Shown: piece after piece, positions 58,001 to 58,564 of the stretch
How positions within the stretch are numbered: the first letter of the stretch is position 1
Layout: every line of letters starts with the position of its first letter
Source: a virus
IMG/VR virus record: IMGVR_UViG_3300006162_000015
Span: 1 to 58,564 of that record
Strand: one strand, 5' to 3'
Length of the DNA: 58,564 bases
The notes under the pieces: model-generated
What the model saw: only the letters and a program-made list of their open reading frames with translations
Told to the model about the DNA's origin: nothing
Database searches by the model: none
Translations under genes and position numbers: made by a program

Positions 58001-58512
58001 TTTTTCTCCCAGTTCCATGTCGTTCCTCTAGCCACTTCTGAAATAGCAGATTCTGACACATTAAATTTTTTAGCTATAGTTTTCAATAAAAATCCTGATT
58101 TTCGCATTAATCTTATTTTTTCTCGTTGATCTGCGTTTAATATAGTTTTACCTACTTTAACTCCGTTTTTAAAAGCGTGCAATAAATTTTCGGCGTTTGT
58201 TACATATTCTAAATTTTCAATAGAATTGTTTAATTTATTGAGATCTTTGTGATTTACAAACAATTCAGAATATCCTATAAAAGCTTCTATAACAAGCCTA
58301 TGTACTTTAAATTGTTTAGTTTTTGCATTAGATCTTAAATTAACAACAAAATATCCTGCGCTACCAATTGACGGCGTTATAATTTTTCCTTTGTAAAATC
58401 TTTTTTGTTTGTTGATAGTTAACGTCGTCGTGTCAAGACTTTTGACTTTACCGGCGCTACTGACTTGATATCTTCCTTCATATCCTCTAATATCTTTCCA
58501 TATTTCTTGCAT
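57997..58512 (-). CDS. NUMOD4-HNH homing endonuclease
   Basis: 171 residues. Starts with a NUMOD4 motif (MQEIWKDIRGYEGRYQVSSA), followed by HNH (VHRLVIEAFIGYSELFVNHK, LNNSIENLEYVTN) and a C-terminal helix-turn-helix (FLLKTIAKKFNVSESAISEV). It overlaps, in a different frame, the last 32 codons of the endonuclease VII gene that continues across the window ends. Confidence 0.9.
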   Translation of the reverse strand: MQEIWKDIRGYEGRYQVSSAGKVKSLDTTTLTINKQKRFYKGKIITPSIGSAGYFVVNLRSNAKTKQFKVHRLVIEAFIGYSELFVNHKDLNKLNNSIENLEYVTNAENLLHAFKNGVKVGKTILNADQREKIRLMRKSGFLLKTIAKKFNVSESAISEVARGTTWNWEKK

Positions 58513-58564
58513 AAATCTCCATCCAATTCATATTTTATAAGGTACTGTACTATTGGTAATATAG
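58419..58564 (-). CDS. Endonuclease VII-like protein, C-terminal part if ends are joined
   Basis: Continuing the frame open at base 1 through the 9-bp overlap gives LHTILPIVQYLIKYELDGDL and more, stopping with TAA at 58419. A helix ending in YLxKYE is how endonuclease VII proteins usually end, so the join is meaningful. About 94 bases overlap the HNH gene, whose insertion may have extended the frame. Confidence 0.6.
   Translation of the reverse strand, partial: ILPIVQYLIKYELDGDLCKKYGKILEDMKEDIKSVAPVKSKVLTRRR
58556..58564. repeat. Terminal 9-bp direct repeat, right copy
   Basis: Same nine bases as positions 1-9. Confidence 0.6.

Overview
The window looks like the complete, or nearly complete, genome of a short-tailed (podovirus-like) double-stranded DNA bacteriophage of about 58.5 kb. 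It encodes a large terminase, portal, scaffold and major capsid protein, large ejection-type proteins, tail fibres, lysis-type proteins and its own DNA replication and recombination enzymes. There is no integrase, repressor gene or tRNA that I can recognise, so a lytic life style is likely. The first and last 9 bases are identical. If the ends are joined across them, an endonuclease VII gene open at base 1 continues in frame to a stop at 58419, so the molecule is probably circular or circularly permuted. The host cannot be read directly. The promoters that can be seen are sigma70-like, ribosome sites are GGAGG-like, and one lipoprotein has a Gram-negative-style lipobox.

Layout. Bases 1-6.7 kb (minus): recombination and accessory genes (SbcC/SbcD-like pair, RecA-like protein, DNA methyltransferase, many tiny proteins). 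6.7-7.0 kb: divergent control region with an 18-bp perfect palindrome. 7.0-9.8 kb (plus): collagen-like lipoprotein, split UvsW-like helicase, DUF5675 protein, trypsin-like protease. 9.8-30.5 kb (minus): holin-like proteins, tail fibres, ejection proteins and tail genes, interrupted by two GIY-YIG genes and one HNH gene. 30.5-36.8 kb: small-protein region running in both directions, with a subtilisin-like protease, an alanine-rich repeat protein and a MoxR-like ATPase plus VWA metallopeptidase pair. 36.8-38.6 kb: uracil-DNA glycosylase-like gene, small genes, and the remnant of a second methyltransferase next to a GIY-YIG gene. 38.6-50.5 kb: capsid and packaging operon. 50.5-58.5 kb: PolA-type polymerase, primase-helicase, ssDNA-binding-like protein and nucleotide metabolism genes, with the lytic transglycosylase and further homing endonucleases.

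Three things stand out. First, the major capsid gene is split into four parts by three probable self-splicing introns. Two carry an endonuclease with its own promoter. The third is a compact ORF-less group I intron whose P3, P4, P6, P7 and P8 helices can be paired by eye. Second, nine or so otherwise unrelated small proteins end in the same short peptide, LE[KR]II[YW] plus a few residues, and the DNA for this tail often overlaps the start codon of the next gene. I know of no description of this tail. Third, the leader of the 234-aa structural gene at 29762-30466 folds so that its ribosome site is buried in a perfect 10-bp stem, and it also carries a copy of the 16S anti-Shine-Dalgarno sequence.

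Nine endonuclease genes of mobile type and several one-base stop/start overlaps show that mobile endonucleases have colonised this genome heavily and neatly. All functional calls are from reading motifs; no database search was possible.
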